A DNA stretch of 64,000 nucleotides from Calditrichota bacterium (GTDB lineage Bacteria > CLD3), in the NCBI GenBank assembly GCA_008501735.1, contig QQUF01000040.1, positions 134,431 through 198,430 on the forward strand, in the 5' to 3' direction. The notes beneath the pieces were generated by a model. The model was not told the origin of the DNA. It saw only the letters and a program-made list of their open reading frames with translations, and did not search any database. This document shows positions 23,945 to 34,400 of the stretch, one piece after another (within the stretch, counting starts at the first letter, position 1; each line of letters begins with the position of its first letter). Position numbers and translations under genes: made by a program.

Positions 23945-25351
23945 TTATAAAATAAACCAAACGATTACGAAGATTGGAACTAAAATTGGAATCGAGTATT
24001 TTACAGCATACTGAGCGAAAGCAGGCATTTCAACGCCATTTTGTTCAGCAATTGATTTTACCATAAAGTTCGGTGCATTTCCGATGTAAGTCATTGCACC
24101 AAAGAATACTGCTGCTACTGAAATTGCTTCCAAATACCTAAAACCTTCTGCTCCACTTGCAATCAAATCGTGAGGAACTGGGAAACTAACTCCAAATTTT
24201 CCTAAAGCTGCACTGAGGAAGTTTAAGTAAGTTGGTGCGTTATCCAAAACTCCTGAAAGAGCTCCTGTTGCCCAATAAAAAGTATTAACGTCAAGTTTGT
24301 CGCCGTTTGTTGCTGCAAAGTTTCCGATTAGGCTAAGAGCAGGTTGCATTGTTAAAAAGATTCCGATAAACAAGTAAGCTACTTCGAGAATTGGCTCAAA
24401 GTTGAAATCGTTTTCTTTCATTGCTTCTTTATTAGAAGTTTTATAAGCTACAAATGCGATTGCAAAAAATAGAATTTCTCTTAATCCGAAAAGGTGGAAA
24501 GTGTAACCTTTAATAGTTTTTAGAATGTCGTGTAAAGGACCGGAAGTAATTACTGCTGGGTCAAGGAAGATACAACCAACAGTTGCTAAAATATAAATTA
24601 GGCTTTTGAGTCCAACAAATTCTAATTTTCCACTCATTTCAGTTGAATCATCTTCGCCGTCTTTATTTCTTGAGTCAATTATAAAAAATACTACTACAAC
24701 AAGACCAACACCAATTATCCAGAAATGCCAAAGATGAGTTAATGTCCAAAAAAATGGAACACCTTTCAAAAATCCTAAGAAAAGTGGTGGGTCGCCGATT
24801 GGAGTCAAAACTCCACCAATGTTCGAAACAACAAAAATGAAAAATATTATGTGGTAAGGTTTCAAACGACCTTTATTAATTTTCATAAAAGGGCGAATGA
24901 GAAGCATTGAAGCTCCTGTTGTTGCCATTAAGTTTGCTAAAAAAGCACCAATTATTAAAATTGCTGAATTCAGCATTGGTGTAGCCTTTTTGTGAATTCG
25001 GATTAGGATTCCACCTGAAGCAATGAAAAGTGGTGTTAGTAAACCTATAAAAGAAAAATACTCTTCACCAGCGTGAATCAAAGTTGTTGTGTCGTGAAGA
25101 ACAAAGATGTAATAGGAACCAGTTATCAAACCAAGAAGTGCAGCAATTTTGCCGTAATTATGATGCCAAAAGTGTGCATAAAATAGAGGTCCAGTTGCAA
25201 TCATTAAAAGTAGAATCACAAATGGTAAAGTCATCCAAGGAGTTGGAAGTTCTCCTCCAGAGCCTGCAAAAACAGGTAAAGAGTTTAGTAAAATTATTGT
25301 CAGAATTAAAAACGGTGTAAGAATAACTTTATGGAGTTTTGGTCTTTTCAA
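23945..25351 (-). CDS. NhaD-type / citrate-transporter-like sodium:proton antiporter
   Basis: A 468-residue inner-membrane transporter with about 12 hydrophobic segments. It belongs to the ion transporter superfamily. Marks include LMATTGASMLLIRPFMK, the re-entrant loop SNIGGVLTPIGDPPLFLGF (T-P-x-G-D-P is characteristic) and TYIGNAPNFMVKSIAEQNG near the C-terminus. Bacteroidota and Chlorobiota homologues are annotated as NhaD antiporters or citrate transporters, so the ion is not certain. It starts 50 bp downstream of the M23 peptidase stop on the same strand. Confidence 0.85.
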   Translation of the reverse strand: MKRPKLHKVILTPFLILTIILLNSLPVFAGSGGELPTPWMTLPFVILLLMIATGPLFYAHFWHHNYGKIAALLGLITGSYYIFVLHDTTTLIHAGEEYFSFIGLLTPLFIASGGILIRIHKKATPMLNSAILIIGAFLANLMATTGASMLLIRPFMKINKGRLKPYHIIFFIFVVSNIGGVLTPIGDPPLFLGFLKGVPFFWTLTHLWHFWIIGVGLVVVVFFIIDSRNKDGEDDSTEMSGKLEFVGLKSLIYILATVGCIFLDPAVITSGPLHDILKTIKGYTFHLFGLREILFFAIAFVAYKTSNKEAMKENDFNFEPILEVAYLFIGIFLTMQPALSLIGNFAATNGDKLDVNTFYWATGALSGVLDNAPTYLNFLSAALGKFGVSFPVPHDLIASGAEGFRYLEAISVAAVFFGAMTYIGNAPNFMVKSIAEQNGVEMPAFAQYAVKYSIPILVPIFVIVWFIL

Positions 25352-25401
25352 CTTGAAATCCTTGTTTTTATTTAGTTTTTAATGAGAACTGAAGTTTTTA
25401 T

Positions 25402-26298
25402 TTAGTAATTCTCTAATGAGCTATTCAAATAAAAGTAGTCTAAAGGGTTCACAAAAGTTCCGTTGTGCTTGATTTCATAGTGAAGATGATAACCTGTAGA
25501 ACGACCACTATTTCCGACTAAACCAATTAAATCACCTTTTTTGACTTTCTGACCTCTTCTGACTTTGCTTACATAAAGATGCCCATAAGCTGTTTGGTAA
25601 CCAAATTCGTGTTTGATTCGGACAAATTTCCCATACCCACCATTCCTGCCTGAAAATCTTACAACTCCATCTGCAGTCGCATAGACAGGAGTTCTTTTCG
25701 GAGCAGCTAAGTCAATTCCGTTGTGTTTACGAATTTTTGAGGTAAAAGGGTCAAATCTTCTTCCGAATTTATCAGTTAATCTACCTCTTGGAACAGGGTT
25801 TGCTGTAGGAATTCCTCTTACGATTTGGATATTTTGCTCCAAAGTCGAAATAATTTGTTCGTATTCTTGTTGAGTGTTTTTTAACTCGGTTTCAAAATTT
25901 GAAAGTTTATTTACTACATCTTCCGAAAAAGTTCTGTAGTCGGCGACATTCATTTCTTCGTAATCATAAAATTCAAGGAAGTCAGTTTCGGAAGATTCGT
26001 CGTTCCAAACAGTTGGAAGCGAAGCCGCTAATCTGAGATCATTTTCTCTTACTTGGATTTCTTTTAGTTCTTTTTCAAATCGGTCTAACTTGTTGTTTGC
26101 TAGTTCAAACTGACGAGTTAGTTTCTGATTTTCAGAACGGAGTCTTAGAATCTCTTCGTGTCGGTAATATTTTGTGTAAAAATCAAAACCAACAAGAAAA
26201 ATCAAAACCAAAGAAATTAGGGTAGAAACAGTAAGTAAAAATTTTCTGATGCCAAATTTGCTTCTCTTAGGTTGAGCAGCTTCATTTAACTTTTGCAT
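25402..26298 (-). CDS. M23-family (LytM-like) peptidoglycan endopeptidase
   Basis: A 298-residue, type II membrane-anchored protein with an N-terminal hydrophobic helix (LLTVSTLISLVLIFLVGFDF) and a coiled coil (about 50-85 and 130-160). The C-terminal M23 domain (about 180-285) has its zinc ligands visible: His and Asp in HNGIDLAAP, and the His pair in GYHLHYEIKHNGT. These enzymes cut peptide crosslinks in peptidoglycan and often act with division or shape complexes. All ligands are present, so it looks active rather than an EnvC-like degenerate form. Confidence 0.92.
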   Translation of the reverse strand: MQKLNEAAQPKRSKFGIRKFLLTVSTLISLVLIFLVGFDFYTKYYRHEEILRLRSENQKLTRQFELANNKLDRFEKELKEIQVRENDLRLAASLPTVWNDESSETDFLEFYDYEEMNVADYRTFSEDVVNKLSNFETELKNTQQEYEQIISTLEQNIQIVRGIPTANPVPRGRLTDKFGRRFDPFTSKIRKHNGIDLAAPKRTPVYATADGVVRFSGRNGGYGKFVRIKHEFGYQTAYGHLYVSKVRRGQKVKKGDLIGLVGNSGRSTGYHLHYEIKHNGTFVNPLDYFYLNSSLENY

Positions 26299-26410
26299 TC
26301 AAAAAATTCTCTTTCGTTTAGTTAAAAGATTGCCGAATTTAATTCTTTAAGTTTTAATCTCCAAGAAAAATTGAATTCGGGATTTCGGTAAGCAAAATAA
26401 TTTTTGCAAA

Positions 26411-26440
26411 AAAAAAGCCGAGACTTTTAAATCTCGGCTT
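26411..26440 (-). terminator. Rho-independent terminator of the cmk-rpsA unit
   Basis: On the minus strand AAGCCGAGA (26440-26432) pairs with TCTCGGCTT (26423-26415) around an 8-nt loop and is followed by an unbroken T-run. It lies 20 bp after the rpsA stop codon. Confidence 0.93.
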
Positions 26441-26458
26441 TAAAAAGAAAGTAAGATT

Positions 26459-28624
26459 CTATTTTTTTTCTTTTTTAGGTTTTTCTTCAGATGAAGTTTC
26501 TTCTTTAGTTTCAGCAGGAGCTTCTTCTGTTTTTTCTTCTGCAACAGGTTCAGCAACTTCTTCAACTTCTGCTTTAATGTCTTCGACAGCTTCTTTAACT
26601 TCCTCGACTACATCTTTAACAGTTTCGACTACATCTTCGACTTTTTCCTTAACGGTTTCGACTACTTCCTCAACTGCTTCTACAACAGTTTCAGTTTCTT
26701 CTTTAGCTTTTTCTACAACTTCTTCGACTACTGTTTCAGTAACTTCTTCAACAGTTTCTTCCGCTTTTGCAGATTCTTTTTCATTGTATTCGTCAACAAG
26801 CTTAGACTCTTCTTTTTTCAAGTGCTCAGTTTGTGAGAAAACAATTTTCTTTTCATCTTTGCTAAATTCGATAACAGCAAGGTCTAAAATATCACCTTCT
26901 TGAACATTTCTGTCATTTTCAAGGTGAGAATTAGGAACGAAACCTTCAACTCCATCAAGCACTTCGACAATGACACCTTTATCAATCATTCTGATAATTG
27001 CACCTTTGACAGAAGTTCCTTCTGCAAGTTGTGATTCGAAACTATCCCAAGGGTTTTCGTCGATTTGTTTGTGTCCAAGAGCGATTCTTCTTTCTTCTCT
27101 GTTGATTGAAAGAACAACAACTTCGATTTCTTGTCCTTTAGAAACTATTTCGCCAGGGTGGCGAACTTTTTTCGTCCAAGAAAGGTCAGAAATGTGGACT
27201 AAACCGTCGATTCCTTCTTCGAGTTCAACGAATGCACCAAAGTTTGTTAAGTTTCTAACAATTCCTTTGTGAGTTGAACCGATTGGAAATCTGTCTTCAA
27301 GACTTTCCCAAGGATCTGGTTCGATTTGTTTTAATCCGAGAGAAATTTTTCTGACTTCTGGTTCGATGCTGAGAATTACAGCTTCAACTTGTTCACCAAC
27401 AGTCAAAAGTTTAGAAGGGTGTTTGATATGTTGACTCCAAGACATTTCTGAAATGTGAATCAAACCTTCGATACCTTTTTCAAGTTCGACAAAAGCACCG
27501 TAATCAGTGATACTCACAACTTTACCTTTAACGATATCGTTGACGTTGTACCTAGTTTCCATATTTTCCCAAGGCTGTGGTTTCAAGAGTTTCAAGCTAA
27601 GTGAAATTCTTGTTTTCTCTTCATCGTAATCGGTAATCATAACGTCTAATTCTTCATCTAAGCTGACAACTTCGCTTGGGTGAGAAATTCTTCCCCAAGA
27701 AAGGTCTGTGATGTGAAGAAGTCCGTCAACTCCGCCAAGGTCAATAAATGCACCAAAGTCAGTGATGTTTTTGACTGTTCCTTTAAGAGTAACACCTTTT
27801 TCGATTTTTTCGAGAGTCTCAACACGTTTGCCTTTGAGTGATTCTTCAATCAATGCTCTGTGTGAAACGACGATATTTTTTCTTGCTTCATTAACTTTAG
27901 CAATTTTGAATTCCATCTCTTTTCCGATGAGAGCATCAAAATCACGAACTGGTTTGACATCGATTTGCGAACCAGGTAAGAAAGCGTCAACACCACGAAG
28001 GTCAACAACGATTCCACCTTTAATTCTACGAGTACAAACACCTGTGATAATTTCTTCACTTTCGGCTTTTGCGACAAGTTCGCTCCAACGTTCCATAAAC
28101 TCGGCTTTTCTTCTCGAAAGAATCATATTGCCGTGTCTGTCTTCCATTGTTTGAATATAAACTTTGACTGAATCTCCGACTTTAAGTTCTTCGAGATTGT
28201 CAAATTCTTCAACGGAAATGCTGCCTTCTGTTTTGAAACCGATGTCAATGATAACGTCTTTGTTACCAATTGTTACGATTTCTCCTGCGACAACTTCTTC
28301 CTCATTAATTTGAGAGAAAGTTCTGTCGTAGAGACCTTCCATTTCAGTCATTTGTTCGAGACTATATTCAGACTCTTCTTCTAAATCTTCGAGCTTGACC
28401 CAGACTTCTTCGTCTGACTCTTCTGCGATTTCGTGAGCCTTTTTCTTAGGCTCTACTTTCTTTTCTTCAACTGCTTCTACTTTAACTTCTTCAGTCTTAG
28501 TTTCTTCAGTTTTTTCTTCAACAACTTCTGCCTTTGTTTCAGAATCATTAGTTTTAGCTACTGTTTCGTTTGTCTCAGCTGCTTCAACGTTAGATGATTC
28601 TTCGTTTTTGTTTGTTTCTGTCAT
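26459..28624 (-). CDS. rpsA: 30S ribosomal protein S1
   Basis: A 721-residue protein with six S1 RNA-binding domains between about residues 105 and 600. The best three read KGTVKNITDFGAFIDLGG, KGKVVSITDYGAFVELEK and KGIVRNLTNFGAFVELEE, each followed by G-L-x-H-I-S/T. It binds mRNA and brings it to the 30S subunit. It is longer than the E. coli protein (557) because of a roughly 100-residue N-terminal and 120-residue C-terminal tail, both extremely rich in Glu, Lys, Val and Thr. It follows cmk, the widely conserved cmk-rpsA order. Confidence 0.96.
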   Translation of the reverse strand: MTETNKNEESSNVEAAETNETVAKTNDSETKAEVVEEKTEETKTEEVKVEAVEEKKVEPKKKAHEIAEESDEEVWVKLEDLEEESEYSLEQMTEMEGLYDRTFSQINEEEVVAGEIVTIGNKDVIIDIGFKTEGSISVEEFDNLEELKVGDSVKVYIQTMEDRHGNMILSRRKAEFMERWSELVAKAESEEIITGVCTRRIKGGIVVDLRGVDAFLPGSQIDVKPVRDFDALIGKEMEFKIAKVNEARKNIVVSHRALIEESLKGKRVETLEKIEKGVTLKGTVKNITDFGAFIDLGGVDGLLHITDLSWGRISHPSEVVSLDEELDVMITDYDEEKTRISLSLKLLKPQPWENMETRYNVNDIVKGKVVSITDYGAFVELEKGIEGLIHISEMSWSQHIKHPSKLLTVGEQVEAVILSIEPEVRKISLGLKQIEPDPWESLEDRFPIGSTHKGIVRNLTNFGAFVELEEGIDGLVHISDLSWTKKVRHPGEIVSKGQEIEVVVLSINREERRIALGHKQIDENPWDSFESQLAEGTSVKGAIIRMIDKGVIVEVLDGVEGFVPNSHLENDRNVQEGDILDLAVIEFSKDEKKIVFSQTEHLKKEESKLVDEYNEKESAKAEETVEEVTETVVEEVVEKAKEETETVVEAVEEVVETVKEKVEDVVETVKDVVEEVKEAVEDIKAEVEEVAEPVAEEKTEEAPAETKEETSSEEKPKKEKK

Positions 28625-28676
28625 TAAAAACTCCTGCGGTGTTTTTTTATGCTCCCCAAGGGAGACTTTTTATTTT

Positions 28677-29345
28677 CTAAATTTTCTTCGTTTTTTGGTA
28701 AATGAAATCAACTTGCTCTTCCAAACTCAAATCTGAAGTATCCAATAAAATTGAATCTTCAGCAGGTTTTAGAGGTGAATGTTTACGATTTGAATCGTAT
28801 TCATCACGCTTTTTAATTTCATCTACAATTTCGTCAAAAGAAGCCGAGATTCCTTTTGCTTCGTAATCAATAAGTCTTCTTTTGGCTCTAACTTCTGGAG
28901 TTGCGACCATAAAGATTTTCAAATCAGCATTTGTAAAAACGACTGTTCCGATGTCTCTACCGTCAACAACCCAACTTCCTGTTTGTCCGATTTGCCTTTG
29001 AAGAGCAACCATCTTTTTTCGGACTTCGGGAATGTTAGAAATTTTGCTAATCGCTTTGTTAATTTCAGGAGTTCGAATTGCTTCACTCACATCTTTTTCG
29101 TCAAGTAAGACAGTTAAGCCTTTTTCGGAATAGTTGAGAGAAATTTTTGTTGAATCCAAAACTCTCTGAATTTCGGCAATATTTTTAAGGTCAACATTTT
29201 CTTCTAAAAATTTTAGGGTAATTGCTCGATACATTGCTCCAGTGTCTAAGTAGCCGATTTTGAGTTTCGTAGCTAAAAGCTTAGCTGTTGTACTTTTTCC
29301 TGAAGCGGCAGGTCCGTCAATTGCAATCAAAATTTTGTTTGGCAA
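28677..29345 (-). CDS. cmk: Cytidylate kinase
   Basis: Phosphorylates CMP and dCMP with ATP. The 222-residue protein starts with the P-loop GPAASGKSTTAKLLA at about residues 10-24, followed by LDTGAMYRAIT, where the monophosphate binds. VVDGRDIGTVVF and the LID-type stretch AKRRLIDYEAKG supply the arginines. Length and motifs fit the bacterial Cmk family. It lies 52 bp upstream of rpsA on the same strand, so both probably share a promoter in the 90-bp gap before 29433. Confidence 0.96.
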   Translation of the reverse strand: MPNKILIAIDGPAASGKSTTAKLLATKLKIGYLDTGAMYRAITLKFLEENVDLKNIAEIQRVLDSTKISLNYSEKGLTVLLDEKDVSEAIRTPEINKAISKISNIPEVRKKMVALQRQIGQTGSWVVDGRDIGTVVFTNADLKIFMVATPEVRAKRRLIDYEAKGISASFDEIVDEIKKRDEYDSNRKHSPLKPAEDSILLDTSDLSLEEQVDFIYQKTKKI

Positions 29346-29432
29346 AAAATATTTTCTCTTTTAATTTGCACGTCATAATTAACCGTTTTTAACGATTTTT
29401 TAAAGCTAAACAATTTAAGAGATTAACTAATT

Positions 29433-30575
29433 TTGTCAAAACAAAAAATATTTTTACAAAGCATCATTTTATGCCTATCTGCTTTAGTTTCATTTGGTTG
29501 TGGTCAGAAGAAAATTATACAACCTGTTGTCCCTTTTGAAAGTGTAAAAACTCACAAAGAATTGCATTCATTTGTTGCTTTTGGTTGCCACGGAACAACT
29601 TTAATGTACCGAATTGGGAAAGATAAACTCCGACCGACGATAAAAGAATACAAACAAGAAATGGTCGCTAAAACTCTTTGGGGGAATTTTCAGAAAGACA
29701 GATTTGAGAATTTGATTTTTCTTGGAGATAATTTTTATCAAAATGGACTTTCACCAAATGTTGAAATGAGAGAAAAACAAATCGAATCTGTATTTGGTAA
29801 AAATTACCAAAACATTGTCGAGGAAATCGGTAAAGGAAATGTTCACGCAGTTCCCGGAAATCACGATTACCAAGCAAAAGATTCTGATGGAAATTTCACC
29901 ATTACTTTTCAAGAACAAGTGAATTGGACTTTTCATTACTCAACACCAACTTCAACATTTTTGGCTGATAGCACTTTACAAATAATTTGGATTGATTCCG
30001 AGACAATGTTGTCTTTGCACGAAGGTTCTGAAAAATACTACGAAGCCTTAAAGACTGAACTTCAAAAATACAATCAAAATCCAAAGGTTATTTGGCGAAG
30101 TTTGGCTTTACATCACCCAATTCAAACTTATGGTAAACACGGCGGAGCAAGAAATTATGGAAGTTTTATAAAATTTATTGAGCCTGTTTTACACTTTTTT
30201 ACGAATCCGTTTAAGCAAGACATTTACTCTGTGAGTTCACAAAATTTTCTTGAAAAATTACGAAATTCAATAATTGAGAGTGGAGTGAAAGTTGATTTTA
30301 GTTTTTCAGCACACGAACACAGTTTACACTTTATCGAAGAAGAGCAGGAAAATCCGTTGTTGCCAAAATTCGTAGTAATTTCTGGAGCAGCAGGAAAAAC
30401 CACCGAAGTTTTTGAAAGCCAACCTGAAAAAGGAATTTGGAATGCGTCAAATTTTGGTTTTGCAAGATTCTACATAAATTCAAAAGAAATCGAAGTCGTC
30501 TTTTTCGACGGAGAAACAGGCGATATAATTTCGTGGGAAAATGGCAAGAAGACTAAGTTCTTGATTAGGAAATAG
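29433..30575 (+). CDS. Calcineurin-like metallophosphoesterase lipoprotein
   Basis: A 380-residue protein that seems to start with TTG; no in-frame ATG lies before the leader. The signal ends at a lipobox (ALVSFGCG). The five metallophosphoesterase blocks are recognisable: an opening FVAFGCHGT in place of the usual D-x-H, GDNFYQNG, PGNHDYQA, ALHHPIQT, and SAHEHSLH in place of G-x-H. It resembles acid-phosphatase (tartrate-resistant type) proteins of Bacteroidota. The 3' end of this gene is repeated as a 35-bp remnant at 31459-31493. Confidence 0.8.
   Translation: MSKQKIFLQSIILCLSALVSFGCGQKKIIQPVVPFESVKTHKELHSFVAFGCHGTTLMYRIGKDKLRPTIKEYKQEMVAKTLWGNFQKDRFENLIFLGDNFYQNGLSPNVEMREKQIESVFGKNYQNIVEEIGKGNVHAVPGNHDYQAKDSDGNFTITFQEQVNWTFHYSTPTSTFLADSTLQIIWIDSETMLSLHEGSEKYYEALKTELQKYNQNPKVIWRSLALHHPIQTYGKHGGARNYGSFIKFIEPVLHFFTNPFKQDIYSVSSQNFLEKLRNSIIESGVKVDFSFSAHEHSLHFIEEEQENPLLPKFVVISGAAGKTTEVFESQPEKGIWNASNFGFARFYINSKEIEVVFFDGETGDIISWENGKKTKFLIRK
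30537..30571 (+). repeat. 35-bp direct repeat, copy 1 (3' end of phosphoesterase gene)
   Basis: The sequence GAAAATGGCAAGAAGACTAA and the 15 bases after it recur at 31459-31493 with two substitutions. This copy is coding (ENGKKTKFLIRK region). Confidence 0.85.
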
Positions 30576-30597
30576 ATTTTGGAAGAAATTACTCACC

Positions 30598-31353
30598 TTA
30601 GTTTCCAAAAACATTGTTTAAGTTAATATTTACTCCATAAGACATTATGAGCGGTTGGTATGAAAAGTCATCAAATTCCTTATTGTTCAAAAGAAATGAA
30701 AAACCGATTTGTATAACACCTTTAATATTTTCATTACCAATTTTAGATGTTAGAACAGGTTCTATAAAAAATTTTGAATAATTTTCCGTTAAATTTATCT
30801 CTTCAGAAAAAGTTGAGTACCAAAAGTATTTGGTAAGGTCTTGCTTTGCCTTTAAAAATGAAAATCGTGAAGAAAGACTTATTGAAAATAGTTTGTCCTT
30901 TCTAACAGAAAGAAAAGATGGCTGAATAAAAAAACGTTTCAATTTCACACTGTTAGAGGTATAAGGAGGTAAGAAAAACCCATCTCCGGAAGAGGCACTT
31001 TTGAGATTTCCAAATCCATAACCTCCGTAAACCTCAAAATTTAGAGAACTATTTACTTCTGTAAAATACCCAGTACCAAATTCAATAAACTTATGTTCCT
31101 GATAATTATCATCTGAGTTATTATTTTTACCGATGTAGCTACCATTCACCATTAAACCAATGTTGTCAGTTGCAGCAAATGCTAATTGTCCGTCAAGACC
31201 AGACAAACCTAAATAACCGCCAATATGAATATCATTTTTTTCTGATAATGATGGAGTGCTTATAACATTTGGAAGATAAGTTGGAGAACAGTTAAATAAG
31301 ATGAATGGAAGGAACAATATTCCCAAAATAGCTTTAATTTTCTCGTTTAACAT
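30598..31353 (-). CDS. Lipoprotein with outer-membrane-barrel-like sequence, unknown function
   Basis: A 251-residue protein with a lipoprotein signal (GILFLPFILFNCS). The mature part alternates aromatic/hydrophobic and polar residues (FEVYGGYGFGNL, LFSISLSSRFSFLKAK, VIQIGFSFLLNNKEF), as in small outer-membrane beta-barrel or porin-like proteins. It also contains the phrase HIGGYLGLSGLDGQLAFAATDNIGL, seen in Bacteroidota barrel proteins. I cannot name it. It is flanked by the two copies of a 35-bp repeat derived from the phosphoesterase gene, which suggests the gene arrived by insertion or duplication. Confidence 0.6.
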   Translation of the reverse strand: MLNEKIKAILGILFLPFILFNCSPTYLPNVISTPSLSEKNDIHIGGYLGLSGLDGQLAFAATDNIGLMVNGSYIGKNNNSDDNYQEHKFIEFGTGYFTEVNSSLNFEVYGGYGFGNLKSASSGDGFFLPPYTSNSVKLKRFFIQPSFLSVRKDKLFSISLSSRFSFLKAKQDLTKYFWYSTFSEEINLTENYSKFFIEPVLTSKIGNENIKGVIQIGFSFLLNNKEFDDFSYQPLIMSYGVNINLNNVFGN

Positions 31354-31458
31354 TTATTGTAATCCAATTTTGATATTTTTGAGTCAGATTAAAATAACAA
31401 ATTAATCGAATAAAAAAGAAATACTAAATTATACCCCACTTTTACTTTTTTTTTCGTA

Positions 31459-31493
31459 GAAAATGGCAAAAAGACTAAGTTTTTGATTAGGAA
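31459..31493 (+). pseudogene. Remnant of the phosphoesterase 3' end (35-bp repeat, copy 2)
   Basis: This stretch matches the last codons of the phosphoesterase gene (30537-30571) at 33 of 35 positions and, on the plus strand, still ends in the GATTAGGAA context. It overlaps the stop codon of the CusA gene on the opposite strand. It looks like a decayed partial duplicate rather than a functional site. Confidence 0.6.
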
Positions 31494-34400
31494 GTTAGTC
31501 TAATTTCTTTAATCCACGAATACAAAACAGGTACAACAAAAAGTGTAACCAATGCAATTACCATTCCGCCGAAAGATGGAATTGCCATTGGAACCATAAT
31601 GTCTGAACCTCTTCCAGTACTTGTCAAAATAGGAATTAAAGCCAAAAGTGTTGTTGCAGTTGTCATCAAACAAGGTCTGATTCTGCGTTTTCCTGCTTCC
31701 AAAACTAAGTCTCGAATTTGTTGTTTTGTGAGATTCGCTTTGTCTTTGAAAGATTGCTCTAAATAAGTTGCCATCACAACTCCGTCGTCGGTTGCGATTC
31801 CAAAAAGTGCGATGAAACCAACCCAAACGGCAACTGAAAGATTTACAGGGAAAATGTTAAAGACTTCTCGCAAGTTGAAGCCCAAGAGTGAGAAGTTCAA
31901 AAACCAACTTTGGTCGTAAAGCCAAATCATCAAAAAACCACCTGACCAAGCAACTAAAATTCCACTAAAAACCAACGCAGTAGTGGAAACTGACTTAAAC
32001 TGAAAGTAAAGAATTAGAAAAATTATGAAAAGTGCAAGTGGCAAAACAACGGCAAGTTTTTTCTCCGAACGAATTTGGTTTTCATAATTTCCTGCAAACT
32101 TGTAAGAAACGCCGTCAGGAACAATCAACTCACCACTTCTAATTTTACCTTTAAGAAATTCATCAGCTTCTTCAACAACTTCGACTTCTGCAAATCCGTC
32201 TTTTTTGTCCAAAAGAACGTAGCCGACAAGGAAAGTATCTTCGGATTTTATGACTTGCGGACCTCTTACGTATTCCACTGATGCGAGTTGGATTAGTGGA
32301 ATTTGAACACCTTCGGGAGTTGGAACTAAAATCTTTCCAAGTGATTCGATGTCGTCTCGAAGTTCTCTTTGGTAACGAACTCGAATCGGATAACGTTCAC
32401 GCCCTTCAACTGAAGTTGTGATTGTTTTTCCACCAATGGCAACTTCAATCACATTTTGAACTTGCCTGATTGAAATTCCGTAACGAGCAATTTCGTCTCT
32501 GTCAATTCGGATTTCCAAGTAAGGTTTTCCAACAATTCTGTCAGCGAAAACAGAAGCAGGTTCAACGGAAGGAACTTCTTTTAGTAATTTTTCAAGCTCA
32601 AGTCCAAACCTTTCGATTGTCTCTAAATTTGGACCTTTGACTTTAATTCCGATTGGAGCTCTCATTCCACTTTGTAACATCACAATTCTTGCTGCAATTG
32701 GTTGTAACTTCGGTGCAGAAGTTGTACCGGGAATTTTGGCAACTTTTACAATTTCTTTCCAAATATCATCAGGAGATTTTATTTCGGGTCGCCAATTTCT
32801 GAAAGGAAGTCCGTCTTCATTTTCAATCAAATTTTCTTCTGAATCGCGTTCGTATTCTCCATTTTCAAATTTATAATTAATCTTATTGCCGTTTTTGTCA
32901 ACATTGTATTCGGGTTTATAATTTACAATTGTTTCAACCATCGAAATTGGAGCTGGGTCAAGAGGTGAATCAGCTCTTCCAAGTTTTCCTACCACTAATT
33001 CTACTTCTGGAACAGACTTGATTTGTTTGTCTAATTTCTGAATGACATCTAAAGCTTCTCCGATTGAAGCGTGAGGCATTGTTGTTGGCATAAAAAGATA
33101 AGAACCTTCGTCAAGTGAAGGCATAAATTCCTTGCCAAGACCAGGAAATTCGTGAATTATTGTTGAGTAAATTTTATTCTCTTTTGCAAAATTTGGAATA
33201 ATTTTCCCAACTGTTTTCTCTACTCCAAGCCAAACCATAAATCCGCTTAGAACAATTCCTGACACTAAAATCAAAAATTTTGATTTGTTCTCAAGTGTCC
33301 AAAAAAGAAGGTTCGGGTAAATTCTAATGAAATATTTAAAAAGAAATAAAACACCAAAAATCAAAATTCCGACAAAAAGTAAATTCAATAAAATTCCTGC
33401 TTCGACTCCAAGAGGAAGCCAATGTTTAGTCAAAAAATAAACAACAAGTGAAATTGCAAAAATATTTACTGCCAATGAGGAATGTTCTGCCACTACTTTT
33501 GGTAATTTAGACTCAAAAATTTTGTAAAGCCCGAAAGTTATTAAAATTAACCCAAGTAAAATACTTAGTGTTACTAAAGAATAAATTCCAAGCAGAACAA
33601 GAATTCCATTTAAAGACTTTTTCAAAGAATCAGACTTAATTTTTCCTGTAAAAAGTAGTTGTGCAAAAGGTGGAATCATTGTCAAAGCAACAATCACAGA
33701 AGCGATGAGTGCAAAAGTTTTAGTGTAAGCAAGTGGTCTGAATAGCTTTCCTTCTGCGGCTTCCATTGTGAAAATTGGTAAAAATGAAATTACTGTTGTT
33801 GCTATTGCAGTCAGAATTGCTGAGCCAACTTCACTTGTAGCTTTAAAAATCACCTCAAGTTTATTGTCGTTTTCTTCTGATTTTTCGAGATGTCGAAGAA
33901 TGTTTTCAGTTACGACAATTCCCATATCGACCATTGTTCCTATTGCAATTGCGATTCCAGAAAGTGCGACAATGTTCGCCTCAATGTCAAATAGTTTCAT
34001 TCCGATAAAACACATTAAAACTGCAATCGGCAAAAGTAAAGAAATTAAAATTGAAGAATAAAAATGTCCAACCATTACTAATATTACAATGATTGTTACC
34101 AAGATTTCTTCGGTAAGAGCAGAATTTAGAGTTCCAAGAGTTTCGTTAATTAGACCAGTTCTGTCATAAAAAGGAACAATTTTTACTTTTGAAACTGTTC
34201 CGTCAGAAAGTGTTTTTTGTGGTAATCCAGTTTCGATTTCACTGATTTTCTGTTTAACATTTTTTATAACTTCGAGCGGATTTCCGCCGTAACGAGTAAC
34301 GACAACTCCTCCAACTGCTTCTGCTCCTTCTTTGTCCAAAATTCCACGTCGAAGAGCTGGACCTAAGTTTACAGTTGCAATGTCTTTGATTAGAATCGGA

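Noticed and set aside
26577-26903. Ser/Thr-rich open frame on the plus strand
   Set aside because: It is the antisense of the repetitive Glu/Lys/Val tail of rpsA; composition explains the open frame.
27000-28000. Repeated DNA within rpsA that could be read as tandem repeats
   Set aside because: They are diverged S1 domain units, a protein-level repeat, not a DNA repeat.
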